In this document: positions 50,491 through 64,000 of the stretch, in pieces
Position numbering within the stretch: position 1 is the stretch's first letter
Layout of the letters: each line of letters begins with the position of its first letter
Source of the DNA: Bugula neritina
Taxonomy: Eukaryota; Bryozoa; Gymnolaemata; Cheilostomatida; Bugulidae
DNA length: 64,000 nucleotides
Assembly (NCBI GenBank): GCA_964035545.1
Contig: OZ037765.1
Span: 28,198,004-28,262,003, forward strand
Direction: 5' to 3'
The notes under the pieces: model-generated
Told to the model about the DNA's origin: nothing
The model's input: only the letters and a program-made list of their open reading frames with translations
Databases searched by the model: none
Made by a program: the position numbers and the translations under genes

Positions 50491-51880
50491 GGCTGCTAAA
50501 ACCTGTATTAAATTATTTCTGAGCTCCTACTGATTCTTACTGTTGAAATCAACATCCTTAGCCTACAAAATAAGCAAAACAAATACATATTATTCAAATG
50601 CCTGATTTTCAATAAGCACATGCCTATTTAAATGTTATTACCAATAATCTTTTTCATTTGGGTCATTTCACTTTACTTACTACACACTGGCAAAAAATAC
50701 TAAAATAGTAAATCGTTCAAAATTCATAGAAAAGCAATTTTTTTAAGTACTTTGACCAGCGAATTTTAAATTTATGCTCAAAAAATACCAGTGAAGGGGT
50801 CTGTGATATGCCATTTAATCAATTCATATAATTTTTCTGGGTTTACATAAATGAAAACTTCTAACAAAATATTATTATAAACCCAACATGGAAAAACAAA
50901 ACGAAATCTAAATTTATATTTGATTATTTTGAGACTATAAGGCAACCACTCAGATATAGGTCAGACAACTCTGCAATATATAGTTGGAATGTTAACGACA
51001 GAAAGTTTTGATGTATTAATTTAAGTTGCATGAGTTTTAAAAAATAGTAGGTTTCAAATAGTGCAGCTGATGTAGGCAATAATAGGTCATTTTTTCTGTA
51101 CACTATTATAGTGCAGCGGTGTCTTTTGCAAGGTTTAAAAAGTTAGGAGAGTTTAAATTTGCACAGCATGAGAAAATGTTAGCCATTTAAAAGCTGCGCC
51201 ATAACAGAGAAAGTATTAAAATAATTTTAGGATAGTTATTATTTAGAGAGAGCTCGTACAAAAGTAAGAATAAATCTAAACTTAATCTAATCTACAACTG
51301 AAAAAAAGTTGATTATAAAATAATAAGTATAATGAACAAATAAATTTATCTATAATAAAACATTTACAACATAATTATAAAAATTGGATTTACCATAACC
51401 AAAGGACTCAAACCTAATTTGAAATTTCAATTGATTTGTAAAGCAAATTCAAAATTAACTGTGTGAAGGGCATGTTATAAAATATATTAAAATTGATATG
51501 GTAATAGTTTGAATACTGAGTTAGGCATACTCAACAATTGATCTAAGAATGAGTTTCAGAGGTAAAAGTAGGCTATTAAAATTTCTCTACTAGTACTACT
51601 GCACTTAAACAGTTCCAACTCCTTAAGGCTACTGAAATTGATTTATAGTCATTGATTGGGGTCAGTGTAACTAAGACTTTAAGAGAGCTATCGCTATGAA
51701 TATGGGTTATGGGCATAGCTATGGAAAAGCCAAGCCAAAGAACAAGTTGAAACACAAGTCAAACTCAATGGTTGATAGTCATATTGATATTCATACATGA
51801 TACTATCATAGTTACACTCATAGTGATTATCATAATCATTATCATAAACTTAAAGTGGTTATCATATTGAAATAATTGAT

Positions 51881-51911
51881 TATAATTATGATCATCATGA
51901 TCATAATTATA
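51881..51911. repeat. 31-base perfect palindrome
   Basis: Arms of 15 bases (TATAATTATGATCAT and its complement) around a single C. It could extrude a cruciform. It lies in a field of related TCAT/ATGA words. Confidence 0.9.
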
Positions 51912-52238
51912 GTGAAGGAGCCTAGGCCTTAGAACTAGGTCTAGAGGCTAGACTTAGAGTACCTCACTAACAGTAACACTAACTGCAAGACTAAGACTTA
52001 TAAATTTGAAAATTGCAGTTATATTTATACACTTTCATTATTAAAAATAAATAGCAAAATATTTTTCTTACATATACTCATACTAAGTCTGATATAGTTT
52101 AAGTTTTACTTTTAATTTTACAATCAGAATCGCAATCACAATGTCAATCAATCACTCACTCACTCACTCAATGTGTATCACTGTATCAGTATGTGAAACT
52201 GAATGTTATTGTTACTGTTAGTGTTAGACTTGGAGACA

Positions 52239-52288
52239 ACACTAATACTAATAGTAATAGTAATACTAATAGTAATAGTAATAGTAAC
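52239..52288. repeat. TAATAC/TAATAG short tandem repeat
   Basis: About eight hexamer-like units alternating CTAATA and GTAATA. Related clusters occur at about 22240-22275, 45360-45420, 45577-45620 and 56700-56757. Confidence 0.85.
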
Positions 52289-52630
52289 ATAGCTTTAGCT
52301 AGATAGTATTCATATCCGACTTAATTTAATATTATTATAATTCACAATTTATGTTAAAATCATAATAATTATCATAATCATCACCAGTATCAGTATGACT
52401 GTATGACCATCAGTAAAAGTAAAACCATGTCCAAGAGGTTAGCTCCTCTTGGCTTCTCACCAAAATGAAAGTAAACACACGTCTGGAAACTTGGCCCAAT
52501 CAAAGAATAGCTTGAGTTTTACTATCTAATGAGACAGCTGTATACATTTCTTAGACATTTTCCTCAACTTCACGTGCCACTTGACAATAATATATAGGAG
52601 GTAACTCAGAAACAGCTAATGTGTATTTAA

Positions 52631-52812
52631 AGAATCCCTGACACACTTTACTTATATAGCATGAAAATATTCATCTATATCTTAGCTATCAATTAAGCAT
52701 CCCTTTAAGGGTGGATGGCTATACTATTTCATTTTATAACAACTTTAGTGCAGGCATGTCCAAAAAACTTTCGGATTTCTAAGCTCTCAGTGCACACGTA
52801 TTACGCCGGTTT
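52631..52812 (+). repeat. Left terminal inverted repeat of the THAP/ZCD element
   Basis: Starts AGAATCCCTGACACAC directly after TTAA. The outer 65 bases are nearly identical to the inverted right end; the inner part is about two-thirds identical, with small gaps. Confidence 0.88.
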
Positions 52813-53284
52813 CCGGTCTGCTTCGAGTCCTAGTTACTATATAACCAGTAGTAATAATTGCATACTTTCGCAGCGTGTTATTTTTAGCCACTGCAACACA
52901 CAGATAAATCACTATACTGACATAAATTTTAAAACACAGAGTACAACTAATGCTCAATGAAAAAAACAAATGATACCATTTTATTATTGATATTAGAAGC
53001 TAAAGTTACTTCCGTTAGAAATTTTGAGCATCGGAAAAATGAAATAGCCTCACCCTCACGATGTAATTAGAACGGGTGGCTAAGTACGGTGATAACACGA
53101 TATTGTTAAAAGAAATTAGCTAAATCCACCGAGTGGCAAACTTTTCTATAAAACATTACAAATAATTGCATATTCAATTATGTAACTTATTACGCTTCCA
53201 AATAGATTATCATTACCGTAACCGGATATTACCAATATAACCTGTGCCTAGTAGTACTACTACTAGTAGTAGTCGCTCGCTATC

Positions 53285-53292
53285 TATATAAA
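53285..53292 (+). promoter_or_regulatory. TATA box of the THAP gene
   Basis: TATATAAA located 87 bases before the THAP ATG (53379), inside the transposon, following a run of TACTAGTAGTAG units. The position suits transcription starting about 30 bases downstream with a short leader. Confidence 0.45.
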
Positions 53293-53378
53293 TTCGATTT
53301 CATATTCATATTGCCATTGGACTCTAATGAACAAACTTATTACCTATATTACTAGTTACACTTGCACTTACTGTCGAC

Positions 53379-54614
53379 ATGACTACACGAATGGCTTCAA
53401 GTTCTAAAGGCAAATGCAAAAGAAGAGTGTGTGAAGCTGCAATGTGTTCGTACAAGGAAAAACACATGTTTAAATGGCCTGCTGATACTCACTGATACTG
53501 TGTGTGGTGAAAAATGGACCAAGTTTGTCAATACGAAAAGAAAAAACTTTCTGCCTGATAACAACTCTCGTTTGTGTTTTCAGCATTTTGGTGATGAACA
53601 ATTTACAAATATGGGCATGTATAAAGCAAAACTCATTAACATGTAAGTGAATAACTCACTCAAACTCATAGTGATACTGACTTAGTGATTGTGATAGAAT
53701 TAGACGATAATGATAGTTTTTTTAATGTTGATTTTCAACAATAAGTATAACTATAACTATTAAGTATTACTACAAGTTGGTATAAGTCAATAGGATTGTC
53801 ATGACCGTGTTGATTCAATTTCATGTGACTATGACATAAACTTGCAAGTACAAGTTTGCATTTATGATTTACACGATAACCATTATCGTAAGGAAATTCA
53901 TTTATAATGGCGATAATATGAAAGACTTATGATTATCAGAATGTGTCATAGTCACTTGGATACATACCATTAATATTATGATTCATACGCACTGATACTC
54001 ATGCTATGAGTATGATACTGGTAATGGTGCCCATCATCAATACCAGTAAAAATTAATGGTAAATATTGTTCACTTAGCTTATTGAAAGAATAAAAATTCA
54101 TTGTCTTTGATTTACTCTTTAGATTGCATTTAGAGAAAACAGCAGTCCCAACTATTCATTTAGTGGAAACTGAGGGTGCAACTGGATGCACTCCATTAAC
54201 TCCTCGGAAACAAAGTCAGCAGGCGGCCACTATCACACCTAAAGAAGCTCGCTGGTTAAAAAGATCAGACCCTGGTTTTTTGTAAGGATTATAATATTGA
54301 AAATTCGATCTTGAGCAATAAAATTGAAATATGATATAGACAGCAATTGAGATTTTCTGCAGCTGTTTCAATAATACTTTTCCATTTACCTTCATATATA
54401 ATAATATTTTAGAGCTTTGCCAAGTCAAACTAAAAAACCAGCTCTCAATCTTAAGCCAGAAAAGAAGGGCCTACAGAAAGGAATAGGACACAATAAATAT
54501 GTGCAAACACCTAAAAGGATGCAGAAAAAGATTAGAAGCAAAGCTGTTCAATGCTGGTATATAGAAATATGGCGAAATAGTATTGTTCACTTAGCTCAAA
54601 AACTGAATTCATAG
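53379..54614 (+). pseudogene. THAP zinc-finger gene, frame broken in exon 1
   Basis: Three exons, 53379-53642, 54123-54281 and 54413-54614. THAP domains are C2CH zinc modules that bind specific DNA; many come from transposases. Seen: paired cysteines in CEAAMC, MFKWP, then GEKWTKFVN, SRLCFQHF (the C and H ligands) and the closing AVPTI motif at the start of exon 2. The rest is basic (KKPALNLKPEKKGLQKG) with a C-terminal helix and no catalytic domain; total size would be about 204 residues. The frame fails at 53493 (in-frame TGA): an 8-base CTGATACT is repeated with period 10 (53482-53489 and 53492-53499), adding 10 bases. Splice phases agree only with the frame after the duplication, so the upstream half is shifted. 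Either an inactivating duplication or an assembly error. Confidence 0.8.
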
Positions 54615-54860
54615 CTTTTCTCCATATTTATTTTTATTTAAAATGCATGTTCTAATGCAACAAAAAAACAAATATTTTTGTGTAATGGAAATAATATTTT
54701 TAATTTTCCACCTCAAGGTGTGTCAAAAATAAATTTGGACAATATATCTACTTGTAGTCTCAGTTTCCATTGAAATGTAAATATTCGTTTTCACTGTAGA
54801 GCAGCTGTATGTTTGGTTTTGTTGGTACTTTATTAGAGCCATAAATAGCAATGTGAAAAC

Positions 54861-54880
54861 AATAAATAGCAATAAATAAA
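54861..54880 (+). terminator. Poly(A) signal cluster of the THAP gene
   Basis: Overlapping AATAAA copies about 250 bases after the THAP stop codon and still inside the transposon. Confidence 0.45.
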
Positions 54881-55206
54881 ACAATATATTGGTAAAAATA
54901 TGTAAAAAGTTATACTATGTCACAAAGTTTCATAAAAACAATATTGTTATATTATATTATATTACATTGCATAAGATATTCTAGTGTACTAGGAATATTG
55001 CAATACCTGATTGCTCTACATAACTAAGTAGTGAAGTAAATTCTATTTGTTAAATCAAAATTCAAGCATTGTAGAATATGATCTTAGAGTCACTTGAAAA
55101 GTTCGGCGCAAAAATAGTCACCATATTGAAGTATATTCACCATTATTGCAACTCAAACTCAACGGTAAATTAATTTCAAAGGTCAGGGAGATTGCAAATA
55201 ATGAGG

Positions 55207-55212
55207 TTTATT
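55207..55212 (-). terminator. Poly(A) signal of the ZCD gene
   Basis: TTTATT on the plus strand reads AATAAA on the minus strand, 75 bases beyond the ZCD stop codon. The two genes of the element therefore both end in its middle, about 330 bases apart. Confidence 0.5.
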
Positions 55213-55286
55213 CTCATAGTAAGCTGTACACACTACAAGAGGCAGTAGCAACTGACTGCTACTAAAAATCACCAGAGTGTTAATGT

Positions 55287-57005
55287 TCATAAATCTTCAT
55301 TGTACACGAATTTGCTGAACATCCATTCAGCAAATTCTTCCTCATCACCAGTTGGGGGGAATGTAGCTTGCACCCAATCATATAAGCAAGCTGGTAAAGG
55401 GCGTCTCACCTTTTTTAATATCTGGAAACAGCCAGAACACCAAAAACCGGTAGCTGCAGAACCTTTTTTTAGTGTTGAGAGAATGGGCCTTCTCATCAAA
55501 CAAATCATCTACCAAAATAAATGATTGGCTAAATAATCAAGTAAGACTATCTAGAAAAACTAACAATGACAGTTACTGATATACAGTAGCAATTGACTAA
55601 CCATGATATCTCAGGTAGCTGCTGTATGCAACTTCTAATACAGCTGGTTGCGTCAATTGCTGTACTCCCGGGTGCTGTGTTATACATTCCATGCTGCTAT
55701 CTAATCGAAGGTTTGCAGCATGATCACGGCAACAAACAGACTGTTCCACTGTAGGCTGATTTTGGCAGCGGTGGCAAGTGCACCACTCCGTGGCTGGCCT
55801 TATATTTTTCTACAAAACAAACAAGCTTTTCTAAAAACGTTATTACCAGTATCATCCACATTAAGTCCATTAATTACCGTGTCTAAATTTGTTTCCTGTA
55901 CTTTTCTTTGTATTGAAAATTGAGTCCAATGAGGCTGAAGTTTGAAAATACTTTAAAATCATGGGTTTTAAAATATTCCAAGTTTGCATTACTGTTCAAA
56001 CTATTTTTATATTTATAGTTAAAAATTAATTAGATTTTTTATATTAAAACAAACTCATAATTTTTGCTATGAAATAAACTAATTTTCAGGAATTTTAAAA
56101 TATTTTATTGTTGTTAGTACTATATGTTATACTATAAAAGCAGAAATTTAGAGAAATAGGGGGCTTAGAAATAAAATACTAAATACTATTATCGTGAATG
56201 CAAGTTTGACATGATTATGTATGTGATTAACTTATTTTGCTAAGGATCGGTATAACTACAATTACAATAAAAGTGAATAATAATTATCATTATTATGCAT
56301 TTATAAAAATACAGTCTTTCCCTTGACTTAAATTATCAGGTAAATCTAACTACAAATAATTAATACTAATACCTGTATTGGTAGTAGTGATAACAAAATT
56401 AGTATTGATCAAATATTTAATTACTTGACTGGAATTTGTAATCATTAAATTTAATGATTATCACTTTATTATTAATAATATTATATAAACTGATAGCAAT
56501 CATCAAATATTTAGCTTGTAATTTGATATCATGCTTGCTCTAAAGCTTTAGTAGCACAAAACTCAGCTATATTAACTAATTAAGCCAGGATCAATACGAG
56601 CCTTGGCATTGAGCATTGGCATTACGATTACAAAATGAAAATTAAATATAATAATTATAATAATTTATAACTTATACTAGCTTATACTTATAACTTAAAG
56701 TTAAAGTATTACTATTACTATTAGTATTACGGTATTAGTACTACTATTAGTAACACTATAGTTTATAAAATTAAATCGTACTGATACTGTAAAATTATAA
56801 ATATTATCACCTGTTGCTCATCAGTAACATTAAAATCCTTGTCATGACTATCATCTCCATTTTCATCTTGATACGTAAACGGCTCAAACTGATAGCCCAT
56901 TACTTCAGAAATCTCAGTGACAGCGTGAGTGTGATTGTCATAGTCATACTCATTGCGATTCTCACTGTGCTCTAAGTATTCTTCGTCAGAGCCAGATATG
57001 TTCAT
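55287..57005 (-). pseudogene. P2X7 C-terminus-like (ZCD) gene, one-base frameshift in last exon
   Basis: Exons 57005-56811, 55809-55602 and 55508-55287; phases 0 and 1 at the two introns. Exon 1 is very acidic and contains GYQFEP, a motif common before this domain. Exon 2 carries the zinc-coordinating cysteines: EWCTCHRCQNQPTVEQSVCC, then MECITQHPG and LEVAYSSYLRYHG. Exon 3 reads RFCSYRFLVFWLF in the spliced frame, then after a run of six A (plus strand T at 55411-55416) the similarity moves to the other frame: VRRPLPACLYDWVQATFP to the end. This order matches the cytoplasmic ZCD/ballast domain of P2X7 receptors, which also occurs as stand-alone invertebrate genes. There are no membrane segments, so it is not a channel. 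Product would be about 207 residues if intact. Homopolymer error or true decay. Confidence 0.75.
56702..56757. repeat. TATTAC/TATTAG short tandem repeat
   Basis: Units of ATTACT/ATTAGT in the large first intron of the ZCD gene; the inverse orientation of the cluster at 52239-52288 near the other end of the element. Confidence 0.75.
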
Positions 57006-57287
57006 ATTGATATCGTATTTATGTTATTTCTGTATTAGATTTAACTTTATCACAATTACACTGCACAGACTCGGACACGGTAAGTTAAAGTTGGTAGCTA
57101 TGTCTTTATTGCCGCGAAATTTGTTTATGAAATAAAACCTAAATTCCACAAAAAAACACTAATTGGGGGGCTAGACAGACGTCCGATAAATTAAAAATGC
57201 TAAAACTAAGGTTACATGCAACGGAAAATATAGCCTATATTTATTTTCCGAATGTCTTACAGGCGGCATTTCCATCTATTTCTCGCA

Positions 57288-57469
57288 ACTGCGGTGTAAT
57301 ACGTCACAGAAAGGCGAAAAAAATTCTGGAAGTTTTTTGGACATGCATGCACTAAAATTGTTATAAAACAAAATTGTTTAGACCTGAAACCCTAAAAGAG
57401 TGTTAAAATAATAGCCAAGACATAGATGAATATTTTCATGCTATATAAGTAAAGTGTGTCAGGAATTCT
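57288..57469 (-). repeat. Right terminal inverted repeat of the THAP/ZCD element
   Basis: Inverted partner of 52631-52812, ending GTCAGGAATTCT directly before TTAA at 57470. Confidence 0.88.
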
Positions 57470-57881
57470 TTAAAGAAACCTTTGGGCACAGTCTAAACTG
57501 CAATGTGTAAAAACCGGACGTAGCCTTTGGCACCAAAACTTGATTTATCGATGCCTTTCAAAACTGACAAGGCTGTGGTTTAGTTTACATATAATTATAA
57601 TATTATTATGAAGTACGTATGAAACTGTTTTAAAAAGGAAAATCGGAGCAAAGGCTGTAATGATAAAATGAATGAATTATTTTCATTTCGCTAGATAAAA
57701 GTAAACCTAAAAGTAAATGCCTACAAGTTGCAAGTATAGTATAACTGTATAAGTTTATTATAGCATAGTTTATAGTTTAGTATTAGTATACTATAGTAAT
57801 TGAATGTTATACTTATACAGTTATACTTAGTCTTATAGCTATAGTAATAGTTATTAATATTATGACTTATGGGTATGAGTA

Positions 57882-57931
57882 TCATGATGATGATCATCAT
57901 CATCATGATCATGATCATCATGATGATGATT
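57882..57931. repeat. ATGATGATC/ATCATCATG self-complementary repeat
   Basis: About 50 bases made only of ATG, ATC and CAT triplets arranged as nested palindromes. Just outside the right end of the transposon. Confidence 0.85.
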
Positions 57932-58024
57932 TTAGCAGTATCACTATCACTAACTATCAGTATGACTATCATTATGAGTATGAGTATCAGTATTAGTATA
58001 GCATTAAGTATTAAATAATAGTAA

Positions 58025-58390
58025 TAGCCCCAAAAATTTTGGTCGCTTTGCTAGTTTTTGAGTAATATGCTGGTCGAACGTCAGATCTTGTTGGAACGTG
58101 GCACTGACAGTGATACCAAGATACTGATAGCTACTCTTGTAGTTGTTTATCCAAGGGATGATCATGATGATGACATTACTACCCAGTTTATAAACACTAG
58201 CAGTAAGAGTTAGAGTGTCTGGTCTGGCTTGTTGAAAGCTATTGCATGGTGATGGTATTTAGATGTGCTAAACACTAACAGCATTTTTAATTTCTGTGAC
58301 CAGGAGTGTGCAGCATCAAAGACAAATGTGTTTTGAAATTCAATAGCTTCTTCTAGGCAGTTAACTGACTCTGGCTCTTGATAACATACA
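58025..58390 (-). mobile_element. Reverse-transcriptase scrap of a LINE-type element
   Basis: A minus-strand frame near 58030-58150 reads YQYLGITVSATFQQDLTF followed by DQHITQKLAKR, the well-known segment after the palm/thumb of non-LTR reverse transcriptases (family form: YLG...S..L.F..HI). Upstream, near 58265-58370, another frame reads LEEAIEFQNTF and WSQKLKMLLVFSTSK, like the conserved W(S/A)...M.LN..KT stretch. Stops and frame changes separate the two. It is of a different LINE group from the element at 26-27 kb. Confidence 0.55.
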
Positions 58391-58988
58391 CAAATGAAAT
58401 AGTCATTTTGATACTCATACAGTGATGCTGGTAGTCATACTCATAGTCATACTTATAGTCATCAGAACTGTTAAACTATGTTATACTTTCTTTTTAAATA
58501 TATGCTAATTTTCTAGAATATGTCACTAATCAAATTACTAATGCAAATAGAAAATCTACTGAACACTCACACTGGTTTAATGACCAGTAATGGAATAAAA
58601 CTGTTAGTGAGAAAAGAAAAACCATTACCTACGCTGCCAAGCTAACCACCAATACTACCGTTTATTTCATAATCTCAATTGTTCATCATGTGGTGGCACA
58701 ATGTAGTGTCATTTTTTCGATTGGCTTTTAGAAATTTTTTATACTTGATTATACTTATTTTGTCATTCTTTTAGTTCAATATCATACCCATTAGTAGTTG
58801 AAAAATTTGATGGTCGACTTTTTGTGTTCCAATATGTGTAAAAATTGACCGAAAAGGCTGTATTTCTGTTAACTTATAGCGCTTCTGTTCTATGTAATTA
58901 CTAGTAGTGAGCATATGATGATCATTAAATTTGTAGAAAAGACTCTATTCTTTTTATTAAATTAAATTTAAAAGCAATTTTCATTTAA

Positions 58989-62976
<3,988 letters not shown>

Positions 62977-63879
62977 TCAACATTCATCTCATCGTCCTAG
63001 AAAATTCTGCTTAAATACTAAAATAATATTGTTTTGCATCTTATGATTATGTATAATTGTTATTTATTAGTTAGGCTTATTTACACAAAATATCAGCTAA
63101 AATATTTTAGATCTTGTTGCAGAATATCTATTGCTTCTAGCTATTTCAAATGTTAGAATTCTCAATATAATCAGGTCTTAGAGGTACACATGTTTCAGTC
63201 ATTTTACACAACATAGAAGCTACATTCCTGACTTTTAGTAATGCTTGCCTGCTTCCTGTCAGCTGAGATAAAATAATTCAGTTTATGAATTTTTTTATTT
63301 TATTTATGTAACTTTTTTCGCTTTTTATACAATATTAATAGGCATAATCAAAATTAGTTGTTTTGATTGCACTCTAAAAATTTATGAAGCTTAACAAAAA
63401 ATCATGCAAACAGTTACCAACAGCAAAATTTGAAAATAAACAGGTGAAAACCTGAGACAAGAGTCTATTTTACACATGATATATATAGAAACATTGTTTT
63501 ATAGCCAGTAGTACAAATGTTACAAAGAGGTACAGCTGATACTAATTGTTGTACAAGAAATTGGCTCAAAAATTAACTGTTCAAACATAAAGATTAAAAC
63601 TCAATTTTAAACACATACATAATATACATTATAACAAAAAATCACTACCAAAATTTATAGTATATATAAATAGATAGACACAAAAAGATATTGAAATTTA
63701 ACAACCCCACAATAAGACATAACTGTACAAACATGCAGGCAAATAGATTTGAAATCATAAAAATCTAGTAATTCTCGAAGAAAACTTTTTGGGGCCATGA
63801 CTATTCTAGACGAGAAACAAAATAACTTAGCAAGTGGACACCAGGCTGTCCACCAACCTTTATACTGGCATGGTAAGTA
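62977..63879. other. Tail-to-tail 3' region of GMPPB and the right-edge gene
   Basis: AT-rich. A plus-strand AATAAA at about 63434-63439 may end GMPPB. TTTATT at about 63293-63304 could be a minus-strand signal for the gene at the right edge. No coding exon seen. Confidence 0.4.
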
Positions 63880-64000
63880 TTATTGTGCAGCATTAGGTAT
63901 GTTCTGTAGCCAGTTGGCTACTGTGCTTGCTGAATCTGCTTTAGGCAGAGAATCTAGTGAGGCTTGAGTAAGGTTACTCTGACTGGACATGGCTGGGGAA
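63880..64000 (-). CDS. C-terminal exon of an unidentified gene, cut by the window edge
   Basis: A minus-strand open frame enters from the edge and ends TAA at 63882-63880: about 40 residues, including SQSNLTQASLDSLPKADSA and STVANWLQNIPNAAQ. Composition is protein-like with a short amphipathic helix near the end. A TTCCCCAG just before the ATG at 63990 could be a splice acceptor or part of the exon. No family recognised from so short a piece. Confidence 0.45.
   Translation of the reverse strand, partial: SPAMSSQSNLTQASLDSLPKADSASTVANWLQNIPNAAQ

Larger units (their letters stand above)
50500..52620. other. Intergenic region upstream of EXTL3, rich in degenerate short repeats
   Basis: EXTL3 has a splice acceptor (AATACAG) 12 bases before its ATG, so its leader exon and promoter are probably here. 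From about 51750 the DNA is full of TCATAGTGAT-, TAATAG- and CACT-type words and a perfect palindrome (51881-51911). No coding exon seen. Confidence 0.4.
52627..57473. mobile_element. TTAA-flanked DNA transposon carrying THAP and ZCD genes
   Basis: Element 52631-57469 (4839 bp) is bounded by TTAA on both sides (52627-52630 and 57470-57473), a presumed target duplication. Terminal inverted repeats of about 180 bases start AGAAT(C/T)CCTGACACAC: left 52631-52812, right 57288-57469. A 42-base block (52637-52678) is identical in both; further in, blocks such as TTTTATAACAA, GCATGTCCAAAAAACTT and ACGTATTAC still match, at about 164 bases from each end. Similarity stops sharply at the TTAA. The cargo is two convergent genes: a THAP-domain gene (+) and a P2X7-C-terminus-like gene (-). 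piggyBac and Kolobok transposons target TTAA; THAP proteins are known from P and Kolobok elements, so Kolobok-like is my best guess. No DDE transposase is recognised. Confidence 0.88.

Overview
The window is animal (metazoan) nuclear DNA. It is strongly AT-rich, and the genes are split by short GT-AG introns. The encoded set is animal-type: a syntaxin, a stathmin-family protein, neuronal calcium sensors, ERGIC2, EXTL3, a death domain and a THAP zinc finger. The species cannot be fixed from the sequence. Gene content and the THAP and P2X7-C-terminus-like (ZCD) genes would suit a sponge, cnidarian or similar invertebrate; this is inference. I assembled gene models by hand from exon translations, splice sites and phase agreement; all main genes join in frame unless stated.

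Layout. 0.1-2.8 kb (+): 3' part of an endosomal syntaxin (7/12 type). 3.5-5.0 kb (-): a stathmin-domain protein like STMND1, tail-to-tail with the syntaxin. 6.8-8.4 kb (-) and 12.9-15.7 kb (-): two neuronal calcium sensor paralogues in tandem. 15.7-25.9 kb: long stretch without a recognisable gene, with promoter-like motifs and a degenerate tandem repeat. 25.9-27.5 kb (+): a decayed LINE-type retrotransposon. 29.0-32.5 kb (+): ERGIC2. 32.8-37.9 kb (-): METTL15, with its 3' end almost touching ERGIC2. About 40.3-40.6 kb (-): an orphan death-domain exon. 41.2-42.4 kb (+): N6AMT1/HEMK2. 43.0-50.5 kb (-): EXTL3, whose last intron holds a 3.26-kb element with diverged terminal inverted repeats. 52.6-57.5 kb: a 4.84-kb DNA transposon with about 180-bp terminal inverted repeats and TTAA target duplications, carrying a THAP gene (+) and a ZCD gene (-), each broken by one small frameshift. 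58.0-58.4 kb (-): a reverse-transcriptase scrap. 59.0-63.0 kb (+): GMPPB, complete. 63.9-64.0 kb (-): the 3' end of another gene running off the window.

The host genes are ordinary housekeeping and signalling genes with no common pathway, apart from two glycan genes (EXTL3 for heparan sulfate, GMPPB for GDP-mannose) and two methyltransferases (METTL15, N6AMT1). The most unusual object is the TTAA element. It has no recognisable DDE transposase but pairs a DNA-binding THAP protein with a ZCD protein, the domain otherwise best known as the cytoplasmic C-terminus of P2X7 receptors.
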